From: Mycobacterium intracellulare ATCC 13950
Lineage (GTDB): Bacteria; Actinomycetota; Actinomycetes; Mycobacteriales; Mycobacteriaceae
Length of the DNA: 64,000 nt
Direction of reading: 5' to 3'
Assembly: GCF_000277125.1 (NCBI RefSeq)
Contig: NC_016946.1
Span: 3,472,001 to 3,536,000 of the forward strand
Shown: piece by piece, positions 41,636 to 51,013 of the stretch
Layout: the number at the start of each line of letters is the position of its first letter
Position numbering within the stretch: position 1 is the stretch's first letter
Program-made: the position numbers and the translations under genes
Notes under the pieces: generated by a model
What the model was told of the DNA's origin: nothing
What the model saw: the letters and a program-made list of their open reading frames with translations, nothing else
Database searches by the model: none

Positions 41636-42857
41636 CGTTGTGCTTAGCCAGCTCGATGTTGGCCAGGTGCTGCTGATAATCCTTGGTGAACAGCGTCGTC
41701 CCCTGGCCGTCGATGGTGACGAAGTACAACCAGTCGCCGGGTTCGGGGTGCTCGGCGGCGTTGAGCGCGTCGACACCGGGCGAACAGATCGCGGTGGCCG
41801 GCAGGCCCTGGGACACGTAGGTGTTCCACGGCGTCTTCTGGGCCCGGTCGCCGTCGGTGGTGGCCACCTCCCGGCGGTCCAGCGGGTAGTTGACGGTCGA
41901 GTCGAACTCCAGCGTGTGGTGGGCGTGCAGCCGGTTGTAGATGACGCGGGCAACCTTCGCGAAGTCCTGCGACCTGGCCTCCTGCTGCACCAGCGACGCC
42001 ACCACCAGGATGTCGTAGGGCGACAGGCCCATGGCCTGGGCGGTGTCGACCAGCCCGGACTTCATGTACTCCACCGCCCCGGCGCCGATCAGGTTCGACA
42101 GGATGGTCTCGGGCGGCGCGGACGGATCGACGTTGAAGGTCCCCGGCGCGATCAGCCCCTCGATGCGGCGGTGGTCCTTGCCGAGCTCACCGACGGGTTC
42201 GGTGGCCCAGGGCGGCACCGCCAACGCCAAGGGAGAACTGTTGGTGGCGGCCGCGCGCAGGTCCTCCACGGAGACGCACCGCTTACTCCCGTCGAAATCC
42301 ACGCAGGTGGCCCGCGAGATCAGGGTGAAGATGCCGGGGTTGACCACGTTGGTCTTCATGTCGGTGGTGTCGTCGAGCTGCCGGCCCTCCGGGATGACCA
42401 GCCGGCCCACCCGGCTGTCGGGGTCGGCTAGCCGCGTGACGGCGTTGGCGGCCGGGATCTCGGTGCGCATCCGGTAGAAACCGGGCTGGATCGAGGAGAT
42501 CTTGCTGTTGCCGTGCGCGGCGTTGACGAACGCGCGGACGGTCTTGATCACGTGCTCGTTCTGCAGCGTCTCCCCGACCATGGTGGTCGAGTCGCCGTCC
42601 TTGATCTGAATCACGATGTCGCGCTTGCCGTTTCCGGTGTAGTCGTCACCGGGACCGAACACGGCGTGCCACAGCTTGCCGCCGGCGAAAACACCCGCCA
42701 CCACGATGACCGCCACCAGCGCCAGCGCGGTGCGCAGGGCGGTGCGCCGGCGCCGGCGGCCCCGCTCCGCCCGATTGCGGGCGGTGCGGCTCGACCTGCG
42801 CCGGGGCGGACCCACGGCCTCGGGTTCGGCGCGTTCACGCCGTGCGCTGTCAACCAT
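41613..42857 (-). CDS. mltG: MltG endolytic murein transglycosylase
   Basis: 414 aa. A basic N-terminal cytoplasmic segment, one membrane helix at about 41-59, then the extracytoplasmic YceG domain. MltG cuts nascent glycan strands and so helps set chain length. LysM-like part about 75-140; catalytic Glu293 in [17 protein letters not shown] and [10 protein letters not shown] match family motifs. ATG 42857 has GGAG at 7 bases; the GTG two codons earlier is too close to it. It overlaps ruvX by 8 bp. Confidence 0.93.
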   Translation of the reverse strand: MVDSARRERAEPEAVGPPRRRSSRTARNRAERGRRRRRTALRTALALVAVIVVAGVFAGGKLWHAVFGPGDDYTGNGKRDIVIQIKDGDSTTMVGETLQNEHVIKTVRAFVNAAHGNSKISSIQPGFYRMRTEIPAANAVTRLADPDSRVGRLVIPEGRQLDDTTDMKTNVVNPGIFTLISRATCVDFDGSKRCVSVEDLRAAATNSSPLALAVPPWATEPVGELGKDHRRIEGLIAPGTFNVDPSAPPETILSNLIGAGAVEYMKSGLVDTAQAMGLSPYDILVVASLVQQEARSQDFAKVARVIYNRLHAHHTLEFDSTVNYPLDRREVATTDGDRAQKTPWNTYVSQGLPATAICSPGVDALNAAEHPEPGDWLYFVTIDGQGTTLFTKDYQQHLANIELAKHNGVLDSAR

Positions 42858-43362
42858 CGGCACGCTCCCCGGGCCCGGTCAGGGTCGCGCGGCGCTGATC
42901 CAGCCAACTCTGCAGGATGGCCACCGCCGCCGCCTGGTCGATCACCGCACGCTGCTCTTTGGCCCGCACCCCGGCCGCGCGCAGCGATCGCTGCGCGCTC
43001 ACCGTGGTCAGTCGCTCGTCGGCCAGCCGCACCGGCGTGGGTGCGACGCGGTCGGCCAGCGCGTCCGCCAGCTCGATCGCGTCGATCGCCGAGGGACCGG
43101 TGCGGTCGGCCAGCGTGCGCGGCAGCCCGACGACCACCTCGACGGCCTCGAGTTCGGCGGCCAGCGCCGCCAGGCGGCGCAGGTGTTTGCCGGAGCGGTC
43201 GCGGCGCACGGTTTCCACCGGGGTGGCCAGGATGGCGTCGGGGTCGCTGCAGGCCACGCCGATGCGGACGCTGCCCACGTCGACGCCGAGCCGCCGGCCC
43301 CGCCCGGGGTCCTGGTCAGGATCGCCGGGCCGGTCGGGCGCGCGGTGCTGTGCGGAAACCAC
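42850..43362 (-). CDS. ruvX: RuvX/YqgF family putative Holliday junction resolvase
   Basis: 170 aa. RNase H-fold nuclease implicated in pre-16S rRNA 5' processing and junction resolution. Catalytic Asp28 in [13 protein letters not shown], then [15 protein letters not shown] and the final [14 protein letters not shown]. It directly follows the alaS stop without spacer, and the order alaS-ruvX-mltG-aroE is the usual one. Confidence 0.93.
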   Translation of the reverse strand: MVSAQHRAPDRPGDPDQDPGRGRRLGVDVGSVRIGVACSDPDAILATPVETVRRDRSGKHLRRLAALAAELEAVEVVVGLPRTLADRTGPSAIDAIELADALADRVAPTPVRLADERLTTVSAQRSLRAAGVRAKEQRAVIDQAAAVAILQSWLDQRRATLTGPGERADG

Positions 43363-46077
43363 TCAACCGACCCGCGCTATCGCGGTGATCTCCGAGCGGA
43401 TTGCGGCGAGGGCGGCGTCGATGCCGGTCGGGTCCTTGCCGGAGCCCTGCGCCAGGTCGGCCTTTCCGCCGCCGCGGCCGTCGACCGCCGCGGCCAGCTT
43501 CTTGACCAGGTCGTTGGCGCGAAGCCCGAGGTCCTGGGCGGCCGGATTGGCCGCGACCGCATACGGCACGCTTCCGCCCTCGCCGTCGGCGATCAGCGCG
43601 ACCACCGCGGGATCGCCGCCCAGCTTGCCGCGGATGTCACCGACCAGGGAGCGCAGATCGCCCGCCGTCATCCCGCCGGTCATCCGTTGCGCCACCACCC
43701 GGACGTTACCGATGCGCTCCGCGCCGGCCGCGGCGTCGGTGGCGGCGGCCTTCGCGCCGGCCAACCGGGCGCGTTCGAGCTCCTTCTCCGCCGCCTTGAG
43801 CCGCTCCACCAGGTTGGCCACCCGGGCGGGCACCTCGTCGGACGGCACCTTGAGCGACGACGCCAGCCCGGCCATCAGCGCGCGTTCCTTGGCCAGGTGC
43901 CGGAAGGACTCCAGCCCGACGTAGGCCTCGACCCGGCGCACCCCGGAGCCGACCGAGGATTCGCCCAGGATCGTGACCGGCCCGATCTGCGCGGAGTTGT
44001 GCACGTGGGTCCCGCCGCACAGCTCCAGCGAGAAGGGCCCGCCGATCTCCACCACCCGCACCTCGTCGGGATAGCGTTCGCCGAACATCGCGATCGCCCC
44101 CATGGCCTTGGCCTTTTCGAGTTGCTCGGTGAACGTGTGCACCTCGAAGTCGGCCTGCACGGCCTGGTTGGTCACCTCTTCGATCTGGGTGCGCTGTTCG
44201 TCGGACAGGGCGCCCTGCCAGTTGAAGTCGAAGCGCAGGTAGCCCGGCCGGTTCAGCGATCCGGCCTGAACGGCGTTGGGGCCCAACACTTGTCGCAGCG
44301 CCGCGTGCACCATGTGGGTTCCCGAGTGGCCCTGGGTGGCGCCCCGCCGCCATTGCGGGTCGACGGCCGCGATGACGGTGTCGCCCTCCACGAATTCCCC
44401 GGACTCGACGTTGACCCGGTGCACCCACAGGGTTTTGGCGATCTTCTGCACGTCGGTGACCGCGGCGCGGGCGCTCCCGCTGGCGCCCGTCCCGCTGATG
44501 GTGCCCTCGTCGGCGATCTGGCCGCCGGCCTCGGCGTAGAGCGGGGTGCGGTCCAGCACGAGTTCGACGCGGTCGACCCCCTCGGTGCCGTGCGTGACCA
44601 CCGGCACCCGCTTGCCGTCGACGAAGATTCCCAAAAGCTTTGCCTCGGACGTCAATTCGTCGAAGCCGGTGAATTCGGTGGGGCCGGCGTCGACCAGTTC
44701 GCGGTACGCGCTCAGGTCCGCGTGCGCGTGCTTGCGGGCGGCGGCGTCGGCCTTGGCGCGGCGGCGCTGTTCGGCCATCAGCTCCCGGAACCCGACCTCG
44801 TCCACCTGCAGGCCGGCCTCGGACGCCATCTCCAGCGTGAGCTCGATCGGGAACCCGTAGGTGTCGTGCAGGGTGAAGGCGTCCGATCCCGAAATCGCCT
44901 TCGCGCCTGAGGCTTTGGTGGTGCCGGCGACCTCGTCGAACAGTTTCGATCCCGCCGCCAGCGTGCGGTTGAACGCGGTCTCCTCGGCGACGGCGATGCG
45001 CCTGATCCGGTCGAAATCGGCGACGAGTTCGGGATACGACGGGCCCATCGCGTCGCGCACGGTGGCCATCAGGTCGCCGACGATGGGGCCCTCGATGTCG
45101 AGCAGCTTGGCCGAGCGGATCACCCGGCGCAGCAGCCGGCGCAGCACATAGCCGCGGCCGTCGTTGCCCGGCGTGACACCGTCGCCGATCAGGATGGCCG
45201 CGGTGCGGCTGTGGTCGGCGATGACCCGGTAGCGCACGTCGTCGTCGTGGTTGCCTTCTGGACCTGACAAGCCGTATCCGCGCGGGGCCCGCGCGGCCAC
45301 GGCGTCGATGACCGGGCGCAACAGGTCGGTCTCGTAGACGTTGTGCACGCCCTGCAGGATGAACGCGACCCGCTCCACACCCATGCCGGTGTCAATGTTC
45401 TTGCGGGGCAACGGCCCGAGGATCTCGAAGTCCTCCTTGCCGGTCCCCTCCCCGCGCTCGTTCTGCATGAACACGAGGTTCCAGATCTCGATGTAGCGGT
45501 CCTCGTTGGCGATCGGGCCGCCCTCGACCCCGAATTCGGGTCCCCGGTCGTAATAGATCTCCGAGGACGGGCCGCACGGCCCGGGGATGCCCATCGACCA
45601 GTAGTTGTCGGCCATGCCGCGGCGCTGGATGCGCTCGTCGGGCAGCCCGGCGATCTCCTTCCACAGCTGCACGGCCTCGTCGTCGTCGAAATAGACCGTC
45701 GCCCAGATGCGTTCGGGATCCAGGCCGTAGCCGCCCTGCTCGACGCTGTTGGTCAGCAGGGTCCACGCCAGTTCGATGGCGCGGCGCTTGAAGTAGTCGC
45801 CGAACGAGAAATTCCCGGCCATCTGGAAGAACGTGTTGTGCCGGGTGGTGATCCCGACCTCGTCGATGTCGGGGGTGCGGATGCACTTCTGGATGCTGGT
45901 GGCGGTCGGGTACTCCGGTGTGCGCGCGCCCAGGAAGTAGGGCACGAACTGGACCATGCCCGCGTTGACGAACAGCAGGTTGGGGTCGTCGAGGATCACC
46001 GATGCGCTCGGCACCTCGGTGTGGCCCGCCTTCACGAAATGATCAAGAAACCGTTTCCTGATCTCGTGTGTCTGCAC
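43363..46077 (-). CDS. alaS: Alanyl-tRNA synthetase
   Basis: 904 aa, GTG start. Class II core about 1-250 ([30 protein letters not shown]), tRNA-recognition domain, editing domain with the zinc-type ligands His584, His588 (HSGTHMVH) and Cys687, His691 (CGGTH), and C-Ala domain about 750-904. The editing site is complete, so Ser/Gly mischarge correction is expected. A TAGGCT at 46121-46126 on the minus strand could be its -10, with a 37-nt A/G-rich leader. No T-box. Confidence 0.97.
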   Translation of the reverse strand: MQTHEIRKRFLDHFVKAGHTEVPSASVILDDPNLLFVNAGMVQFVPYFLGARTPEYPTATSIQKCIRTPDIDEVGITTRHNTFFQMAGNFSFGDYFKRRAIELAWTLLTNSVEQGGYGLDPERIWATVYFDDDEAVQLWKEIAGLPDERIQRRGMADNYWSMGIPGPCGPSSEIYYDRGPEFGVEGGPIANEDRYIEIWNLVFMQNERGEGTGKEDFEILGPLPRKNIDTGMGVERVAFILQGVHNVYETDLLRPVIDAVAARAPRGYGLSGPEGNHDDDVRYRVIADHSRTAAILIGDGVTPGNDGRGYVLRRLLRRVIRSAKLLDIEGPIVGDLMATVRDAMGPSYPELVADFDRIRRIAVAEETAFNRTLAAGSKLFDEVAGTTKASGAKAISGSDAFTLHDTYGFPIELTLEMASEAGLQVDEVGFRELMAEQRRRAKADAAARKHAHADLSAYRELVDAGPTEFTGFDELTSEAKLLGIFVDGKRVPVVTHGTEGVDRVELVLDRTPLYAEAGGQIADEGTISGTGASGSARAAVTDVQKIAKTLWVHRVNVESGEFVEGDTVIAAVDPQWRRGATQGHSGTHMVHAALRQVLGPNAVQAGSLNRPGYLRFDFNWQGALSDEQRTQIEEVTNQAVQADFEVHTFTEQLEKAKAMGAIAMFGERYPDEVRVVEIGGPFSLELCGGTHVHNSAQIGPVTILGESSVGSGVRRVEAYVGLESFRHLAKERALMAGLASSLKVPSDEVPARVANLVERLKAAEKELERARLAGAKAAATDAAAGAERIGNVRVVAQRMTGGMTAGDLRSLVGDIRGKLGGDPAVVALIADGEGGSVPYAVAANPAAQDLGLRANDLVKKLAAAVDGRGGGKADLAQGSGKDPTGIDAALAAIRSEITAIARVG

Positions 46078-46208
46078 TTTTTCAGTCCGCTTCTTTCTCT
46101 TACTTCGACGTCTTGTTCCCAGCCTATTCGCCGGGGTATGGGAAGCCCGTCTAACGACGCATTTCGACCGCTCACAGTACCTGCTCGGTGGCGTCGGCTA
46201 TCGGGCCG

Positions 46209-46610
46209 CTAACCCTCCAAAAAGCTCAGCCGGACCGAGCGTTGCGGGTTGTCGCGGTTCAGGTCGACCAGCACGATGCTCTGCCAGGTGCCCAGCATCG
46301 GCTCCCCGCCGGAGACCGGAACCGTCACCGACGGCGCGACGAGCGCGGGCATCACGTGGTCGGCGCCGTGCCCCTCGGAGCCGTGCGCGTGCCGGTAACG
46401 GTCGTCGCGCGGCAGCAGCCGTTCCAGCGTGTCGACCAGGTCGTCGTCGGAGCCGGCGCCCGTCTCGATGATGGCCACCCCCGCCGTGGCGTGCGGGATG
46501 AACACGTTGCACAGACCGTCCCCGCGCGACCAGCAGAAGCCGCGCACCGCCTCGGTGAGGTCGACGATGCGGCGGCGGGAGGTGTCCACGTCCAGCACAT
46601 CGGTATGCAT
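46209..46610 (-). CDS. YjbQ/UPF0047 family protein
   Basis: 133 aa from ATG 46610. Small beta-protein family with conserved GLCNVFIPHATAGV, GSEGHGADHVMPAL and GTWQSIVLVDLN; homologues have weak thiamin-phosphate-synthase activity when overproduced, but the native role is unknown. His residues in HATAG and HGADH may bind a metal. Matches Rv2556c. A TAGGCT seven bases before the ATG suggests a leaderless or nearly leaderless message. Confidence 0.88.
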   Translation of the reverse strand: MHTDVLDVDTSRRRIVDLTEAVRGFCWSRGDGLCNVFIPHATAGVAIIETGAGSDDDLVDTLERLLPRDDRYRHAHGSEGHGADHVMPALVAPSVTVPVSGGEPMLGTWQSIVLVDLNRDNPQRSVRLSFLEG

Positions 46611-46674
46611 CCGAACCAGCCTACGGCGCGCGCGTCGCGACCAGCCAATCGTTTGTGAGCGCGACCACATTTGG

Positions 46675-46762
46675 GCATTGCGGCGCGTAACCCGCAGGAG
46701 GAAGGTGGTTCATGACCGGTGGCGCCACCGGGGCGCTGCCCCGAACAAAGAGGGGGTGGATC
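46675..46762 (+). promoter_or_regulatory. Conserved leader of paralogue 1, with perfect 16-bp palindrome
   Basis: About 88 bp upstream of the first starvation-type paralogue, nearly repeated before the second (47447-47535). Shared parts: GCATTGCGGCG, CAGGAGGAAGGT, the palindrome CCGGTGGCGCCACCGG (46716-46731), CCCCGA and an AGAGG..GGGGT before the GTG. A 1-nt length difference breaks any shared reading frame, so the sequence is conserved as DNA or RNA rather than as protein, or through recent duplication. Confidence 0.55.
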
Positions 46763-47383
46763 GTGTACGCACGCTCTACCACAATTCAGGCGCAACCCTC
46801 GTCGATCGACGCCGGGATAGCGCATGTTCGCGATGAGGTCATGCCCGCGCTGCAAGGCATGCCGGGCTGCATCGGAGTATCCCTTTTGGTCGACCGTCGC
46901 TCCGGCCGGTGCATCGCCACCAGCGCCTGGGAGAGCGACGAAGCCATGCGCGCCAGCGGTGAAGCCGTGACCGGAATCCGCGATCGGGCGGCGGAAATGT
47001 TCGGGGGCACGACGGACGTCGAGCAGTGGGAGATCGCGGTGCTGCATCGCGACCACCACGCGCCCGACGGTGCGGGCGTGCGTGCGACGTGGGTCATGGT
47101 GCCGCCGGAGACCATGGACCAAGGCATCGAGTACTACAAGTCGTCCGTCCTGCCCCAGCTCGAGGGCCTCGACGGGTTCTGCAGTGCGAGCCTGCTGATC
47201 GACCGCGCCTCCGGGCGTGGCGTGTCCTCGGCGACGTTCGACAGCATCGACGCGATGGAGCGGAACAGGGAGCAGGCAACCGCGCTGAAGAGCTCCTCGA
47301 TGCAAGAGGCGCGCGCCGAGGAACTCGATGAATGCGAGTTCGAGCTGGCGCTGGCGCACCTGCGGGTGCCCGAGCTGGTCTGA
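46763..47383 (+). CDS. Rv2557/Rv2558-type conserved protein, copy 1
   Basis: 206 aa from GTG 46763. No enzyme family recognised. It is two similar ferredoxin-like halves: [29 protein letters not shown] and, later, [29 protein letters not shown], resembling a duplicated antibiotic-biosynthesis-monooxygenase (ABM) barrel. The pair Rv2557/Rv2558 of M. tuberculosis is known for induction by nutrient starvation; the same tandem pair is seen here. An ATG at 46712 would add 17 residues, but the leader frame is not conserved with copy 2 and the GTG has AGAGGGGG upstream. Confidence 0.8.
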   Translation: MYARSTTIQAQPSSIDAGIAHVRDEVMPALQGMPGCIGVSLLVDRRSGRCIATSAWESDEAMRASGEAVTGIRDRAAEMFGGTTDVEQWEIAVLHRDHHAPDGAGVRATWVMVPPETMDQGIEYYKSSVLPQLEGLDGFCSASLLIDRASGRGVSSATFDSIDAMERNREQATALKSSSMQEARAEELDECEFELALAHLRVPELV

Positions 47384-47446
47384 TCGAGAGGGGCGGTGGA
47401 CCGGCCGAACCAGGCATTCGGCCGGTCGCCGATCCGCGTCCCGAAA

Positions 47447-47535
47447 GCATTGCGGCGAGTTGCCGGCAGGAGGAAGGTAACTGGTGGGACCGGTGGCGCC
47501 ACCGGGGTGCCGCCCCGACAGAGAAGGGGTCGACC
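47447..47535 (+). promoter_or_regulatory. Conserved leader of paralogue 2, with the same palindrome
   Basis: Second copy of the leader before the paralogue at 47536; the palindrome CCGGTGGCGCCACCGG is at 47490-47505. Compared with copy 1 it is one base longer after the palindrome and has no ATG at the equivalent site. Confidence 0.55.
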
Positions 47536-48159
47536 GTGTACGCACGCTCTACCACCATCCAGGCGCAACCCCTTTCGGTCGACATCGGAATTGCGCATGT
47601 TCGCGACGTCGTCATGCCCGCCCTCAAGGAGATCGACGGGTGGTTGGGGTTGTCGCTGTTGGTCGACCGGCAGTCCGGCACCTGCATCGCCACCAGTTCG
47701 TGGGAGACGGTGGAGGCCATGCGCGGCAGCGCCGAGCGGGTCGCGCCCATCCGTGACCGGGCCGCGCTGATGTTCGACGGCAGCGCGCGGGTGGAGGAAT
47801 GGGACATCGCCCTGCTGCACCGCGACCACCCCTCCCGCCAGGGCGCGTGCGTGCGCGCCACCTGGCTCAAGGTGGTGCCGGACCAGCTGAGCAGATCCCT
47901 GGACTTCTACCGGATGGCGGTGCTACCCGAGATGGAGAACCTGGACGGGTTCTGCAGCGCCAGCCTGCTGGTCGACCACCCCAGCTGCCGCCGGGCGGTG
48001 ACCTGCTCGACGTTCGACTCGATGGACGCGATGGCCCGCAACCGCGACCGCGCCACCGAGCTGCGCAGCCGGCGGGTGCGCGAACTGGGGGCCGAGGTGA
48101 TCGACGTCGGGGAATTCGAGCTGGCGATCGCCCACCTTCGGGTGCCCGAGCTGGTCTGA
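47536..48159 (+). CDS. Rv2557/Rv2558-type conserved protein, copy 2
   Basis: 207 aa from GTG 47536. Paralogue of the preceding gene: identical start [11 protein letters not shown], same duplicated halves ([20 protein letters not shown] and [19 protein letters not shown]), and the same ending [10 protein letters not shown] with one change. The two lie in tandem, each with its own near-identical leader. Function unknown; a stress or starvation role is inferred from the M. tuberculosis pair. Confidence 0.82.
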   Translation: MYARSTTIQAQPLSVDIGIAHVRDVVMPALKEIDGWLGLSLLVDRQSGTCIATSSWETVEAMRGSAERVAPIRDRAALMFDGSARVEEWDIALLHRDHPSRQGACVRATWLKVVPDQLSRSLDFYRMAVLPEMENLDGFCSASLLVDHPSCRRAVTCSTFDSMDAMARNRDRATELRSRRVRELGAEVIDVGEFELAIAHLRVPELV

Positions 48160-48172
48160 GAGCGCACGCGGG

Positions 48173-48508
48173 TCAGGGCAGCGCGTCGCCGGGGAATCCG
48201 CGGCAGGCGTGCACCTGGTAGACGAACACCCCCGCCGCCACCCCCGGGTCGTCGGCCATGATGGCAGCGGTCTCGTCGACGGTCGCGGCGAAAACGCCGA
48301 TGCCGCAGACGTCGGACTCGTCGGTGACCGGCAGCACCACCGCGAGCACGCCGTCGTCACGCAGTCCGAAGTTGCGCCGGCCGTGCTCCCAGATGATCTG
48401 CGCCGACGACTCGTCCCCGAACCTCGGGCCGCGCTTGAGGATGACGACGCTGTATTGCTTGGCGGTGGGCAGCAGTTGGCCCATCTCCTCGTCGCTGAAG
48501 GTTTTCAT
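48173..48508 (-). CDS. YciI-like protein
   Basis: 111 aa. Small alpha/beta dimeric-barrel fold of the YciI type: [13 protein letters not shown], then [25 protein letters not shown], and [23 protein letters not shown], the family ending. Catalytic function unknown for most members. ATG overlaps the rarA stop by 4 bp, so it is probably cotranslated with rarA. Confidence 0.75.
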   Translation of the reverse strand: MKTFSDEEMGQLLPTAKQYSVVILKRGPRFGDESSAQIIWEHGRRNFGLRDDGVLAVVLPVTDESDVCGIGVFAATVDETAAIMADDPGVAAGVFVYQVHACRGFPGDALP

Positions 48509-49869
48509 CCCTTGTCACCCCGCTTCCGGCGGATGATCGCGCGCAGCCGCTCCAGTCGGCCCGCCATGTCGCGCTCGAAGCCTCGGGCGGTGGGCCGGTA
48601 GTAGTCGACGCCCACCAGCTCGTCGGGTGGGTATTGTTGCGCCGCAACACCATCCGGCTGGTCGTGGGAGTATTTGTAGCCCTGCGCATGGCCCAAGGCC
48701 TCAGCCCCCGAATAGTGTCCGTCGCGCAGGTGGGGCGGCACGCGGCCGGCCTTGCCGGCCCTGATGTCGGCCATCGCCGCGCCCAGCGCGGTGGTGACGG
48801 CGTTGGATTTCGGCGCGGTGGCCAGGTGAATCGTGCAGTGCGCCAAGGTGAGTTGCGCCTCGGGCATGCCGATCAGCGCGACCGTCTGCGCGGCCGCGAC
48901 CGCGACCTGCAGCGCGGTCGGGTCGGCCATGCCGATGTCCTCGCTGGCCAGGATCATCAGCCGGCGCGCGACGAACCGAGGGTCCTCCCCGGCGACGAGC
49001 ATGCGGGCCAGGTAGTGCAGCGCGGCGTCGACGTCCGAGCCGCGCACCGACTTGATGAACGCGCTGATGACGTCGTAGTGCTGGTCGCCGTCGCGGTCGT
49101 AACGCACGGCGGCTTCGTCGAGGGACTGCTCGATGGCGGTGACGGTCAGCTCGCCGTCGGGCGGCACCGCCTCGGCGGCGACCTCCAGCGCCGTCAGCGC
49201 GCGGCGGGCGTCACCGGCGGCCAGCCGCACCAGGAGGTCGACGGCGTCGGGCGCGACCGCGACCTGCCCGCCCAGGCCGCGTGGGTCGTCGATCGCGCGC
49301 TGCACGACGGTGCGGATGTCGTCGGCGCTCAGCGCCCGCAACTGCAGGATCAGCGAGCGGGACAGCAGCGGCGCCACCACCGAGAAGGACGGGTTCTCCG
49401 TGGTCGCCGCCACCAGCAGCACCACCCGGTTCTCCACGGCCGACAGCAGCGCGTCCTGCTGGGTCTTGGAGAACCGGTGCACCTCGTCGATGAACAGCAC
49501 CGTCTGCTCGCCATGGAGGAGCGCGGTTCGGGCCTTTTCTATCACCGCCCGAACGTCTTTCACACCGGCCGACAACGCCGACAGCGCCTCGAACCGGCGC
49601 CCGGTCGCCTGTGAGATCAGCGCGGCCAGCGTGGTCTTGCCGCTGCCCGGCGGCCCGTACAGGATGGCCGACGCCACGCCGGAGCCCTCGACGAGGCGGC
49701 GCAGGGGCGAGCCGGGCGCCAGCAGGTGGTCCTGCCCGACCACCTCGTCCAGCGACGCCGGGCGCATGCGGACGGCCAGCGGTGAGCCGCTCGACGCGCC
49801 CAAGCCGTGATCGTCTGGCAGCGGCGCGCCGGGCAGGTCAAACAGACCGTCGGACACGGATTCAGGCAT
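48505..49869 (-). CDS. rarA: Replication-associated recombination protein A (MgsA/RarA AAA+ ATPase)
   Basis: 454 aa. AAA+ clamp-loader-like ATPase acting at stalled forks. Walker [10 protein letters not shown] at 72-80, Walker B FIDEVH at 126-131, sensor ATTENPSF, and the C-terminal tetramerisation domain ([22 protein letters not shown], then the MgsA-type [10 protein letters not shown]). ATG 49869 gives [14 protein letters not shown], like the M. tuberculosis start; the frame extends upstream without conservation. Confidence 0.93.
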   Translation of the reverse strand: MPESVSDGLFDLPGAPLPDDHGLGASSGSPLAVRMRPASLDEVVGQDHLLAPGSPLRRLVEGSGVASAILYGPPGSGKTTLAALISQATGRRFEALSALSAGVKDVRAVIEKARTALLHGEQTVLFIDEVHRFSKTQQDALLSAVENRVVLLVAATTENPSFSVVAPLLSRSLILQLRALSADDIRTVVQRAIDDPRGLGGQVAVAPDAVDLLVRLAAGDARRALTALEVAAEAVPPDGELTVTAIEQSLDEAAVRYDRDGDQHYDVISAFIKSVRGSDVDAALHYLARMLVAGEDPRFVARRLMILASEDIGMADPTALQVAVAAAQTVALIGMPEAQLTLAHCTIHLATAPKSNAVTTALGAAMADIRAGKAGRVPPHLRDGHYSGAEALGHAQGYKYSHDQPDGVAAQQYPPDELVGVDYYRPTARGFERDMAGRLERLRAIIRRKRGDKG

Positions 49870-49987
49870 ACCACGAGGGACGGACGTCCGCTGCGGCCCC
49901 GGCGATCCGCGCGCACCGGCCGCATCTTTGCTAAGTTCCGGTTTGCCAAGTTCAGCGCGCGTTCCTCCCAGGACAGCAAGGACGGAC

Positions 49988-50947
49988 ATGAGCCAACCCC
50001 CCGAATATCCAGGCCCGCCGGACCCTCAGGGCGGGGGCCAGGATCCCCCCGGCTACCCGCCACCGCCCGGTTACGGCACGCCTCCCCCGCCGCCCCCGGG
50101 TTACGGCCCGCCCCCCGGATATGGCGCGCCTCCCCCGGGTTACGGGCCGCCGCCCGGCTACGGCCCCCCGCCCGGGTACGGCGCCCCGCCGCCCGGGTAC
50201 GGCGGCCCACCCGCGCCGGCCTTCAGCATCGGTGACGCGTTCGGCTGGGCCTGGAACGCCTTCTCCAAAAACCCTGTGGCACTGATCGTTCCGGCCTTGG
50301 TGTACGGGATCCTGATCGGCGTCGCCTCGGCCCTGGTCGGCCTGAGCCAAAGCGTGGGCACGACGACGACCGGCTCCGACGACGACTACTTCACCTTCAC
50401 GGCGAACCTCAACGGCGGCGGGATGACGCTGCTCATCCTCGGCTACCTCGTCGCCTACCTGGTGGGCGCGTTCGCCCAAGCCGCCTTCCTGTCCGGCTGC
50501 CTGGATCTGGCCGACGGGCGCCCGGTGACCGTCGGTTCGTTCTTCAAGCCGCGCAACTTCGGCATGGTGTTCCTGGCCGCGCTGCTGGTCGGCATCCTCA
50601 CCTCGATCGCCTCGGCGCTGTGCTTCTTGCCGGGCCTGATCCTGGGCATTTTCGCCCAGTTCACCATCCCGTTCGCCATCGATCGATCGGAGCAGCCCAT
50701 CAAGGCGCTGACCTCCAGCTTCTCCACCGTCACCGCAAACTTCGGCAACGCGCTGCTGGTGTGGCTGGTCGAGGTGGCGCTGTTCGTGGTGGGCGCGCTC
50801 GCGTGCGGGGTCGGGCTGTTGGTGGCGGCCCCGGTCGCCTCCCTGATCGGGATCTACGCCTACCGCAAGTTCTCCGGCGGACAGGTGGTCGCGCCGCAGC
50901 AGGCGGGTTACCAGCCCGGGCCTCCGCCGGGTCCGGCGCCGGCGTAA
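49988..50947 (+). CDS. Pro/Gly/Tyr-rich N-terminal tail membrane protein
   Basis: 319 aa from ATG 49988 with AAGGA before it. Residues 1-75 are a disordered tail of PPPGYG-type repeats. Residues about 85-290 contain four to five membrane helices with the DUF975-like pattern ([36 protein letters not shown]). A short Pro-rich C-terminus follows. Matches Rv2560 in order. Function unknown; Pro/Tyr-rich tails often bind other proteins at the membrane. Polyproline makes it a likely EF-P client. Confidence 0.82.
   Translation: MSQPPEYPGPPDPQGGGQDPPGYPPPPGYGTPPPPPPGYGPPPGYGAPPPGYGPPPGYGPPPGYGAPPPGYGGPPAPAFSIGDAFGWAWNAFSKNPVALIVPALVYGILIGVASALVGLSQSVGTTTTGSDDDYFTFTANLNGGGMTLLILGYLVAYLVGAFAQAAFLSGCLDLADGRPVTVGSFFKPRNFGMVFLAALLVGILTSIASALCFLPGLILGIFAQFTIPFAIDRSEQPIKALTSSFSTVTANFGNALLVWLVEVALFVVGALACGVGLLVAAPVASLIGIYAYRKFSGGQVVAPQQAGYQPGPPPGPAPA
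50048..50215 (+). repeat. Coding tandem repeat for PPPGYG units
   Basis: In-frame 15-24 bp units based on CCGCCCGGGTACGGC, about seven times, within the N-terminal tail of the membrane protein. Near-identical codons make slippage and length variation likely. Confidence 0.8.
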
Positions 50948-51013
50948 CACTCGGCGCGAATTCGGCGCGCCGGGCATCGGAGGCTTGCGCCGCGTGCGTA
51001 CCGTGCAGCAGTA

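Noticed and set aside
46078..46208. T-box leader before alaS
   Set aside because: No T-box consensus or terminator/antiterminator stems; only an A/G-rich short leader.
46712..46762. ATG start 17 codons upstream for the first Rv2557-type paralogue
   Set aside because: The segment is not conserved in frame with the second paralogue, whose leader differs by one base and lacks the ATG.
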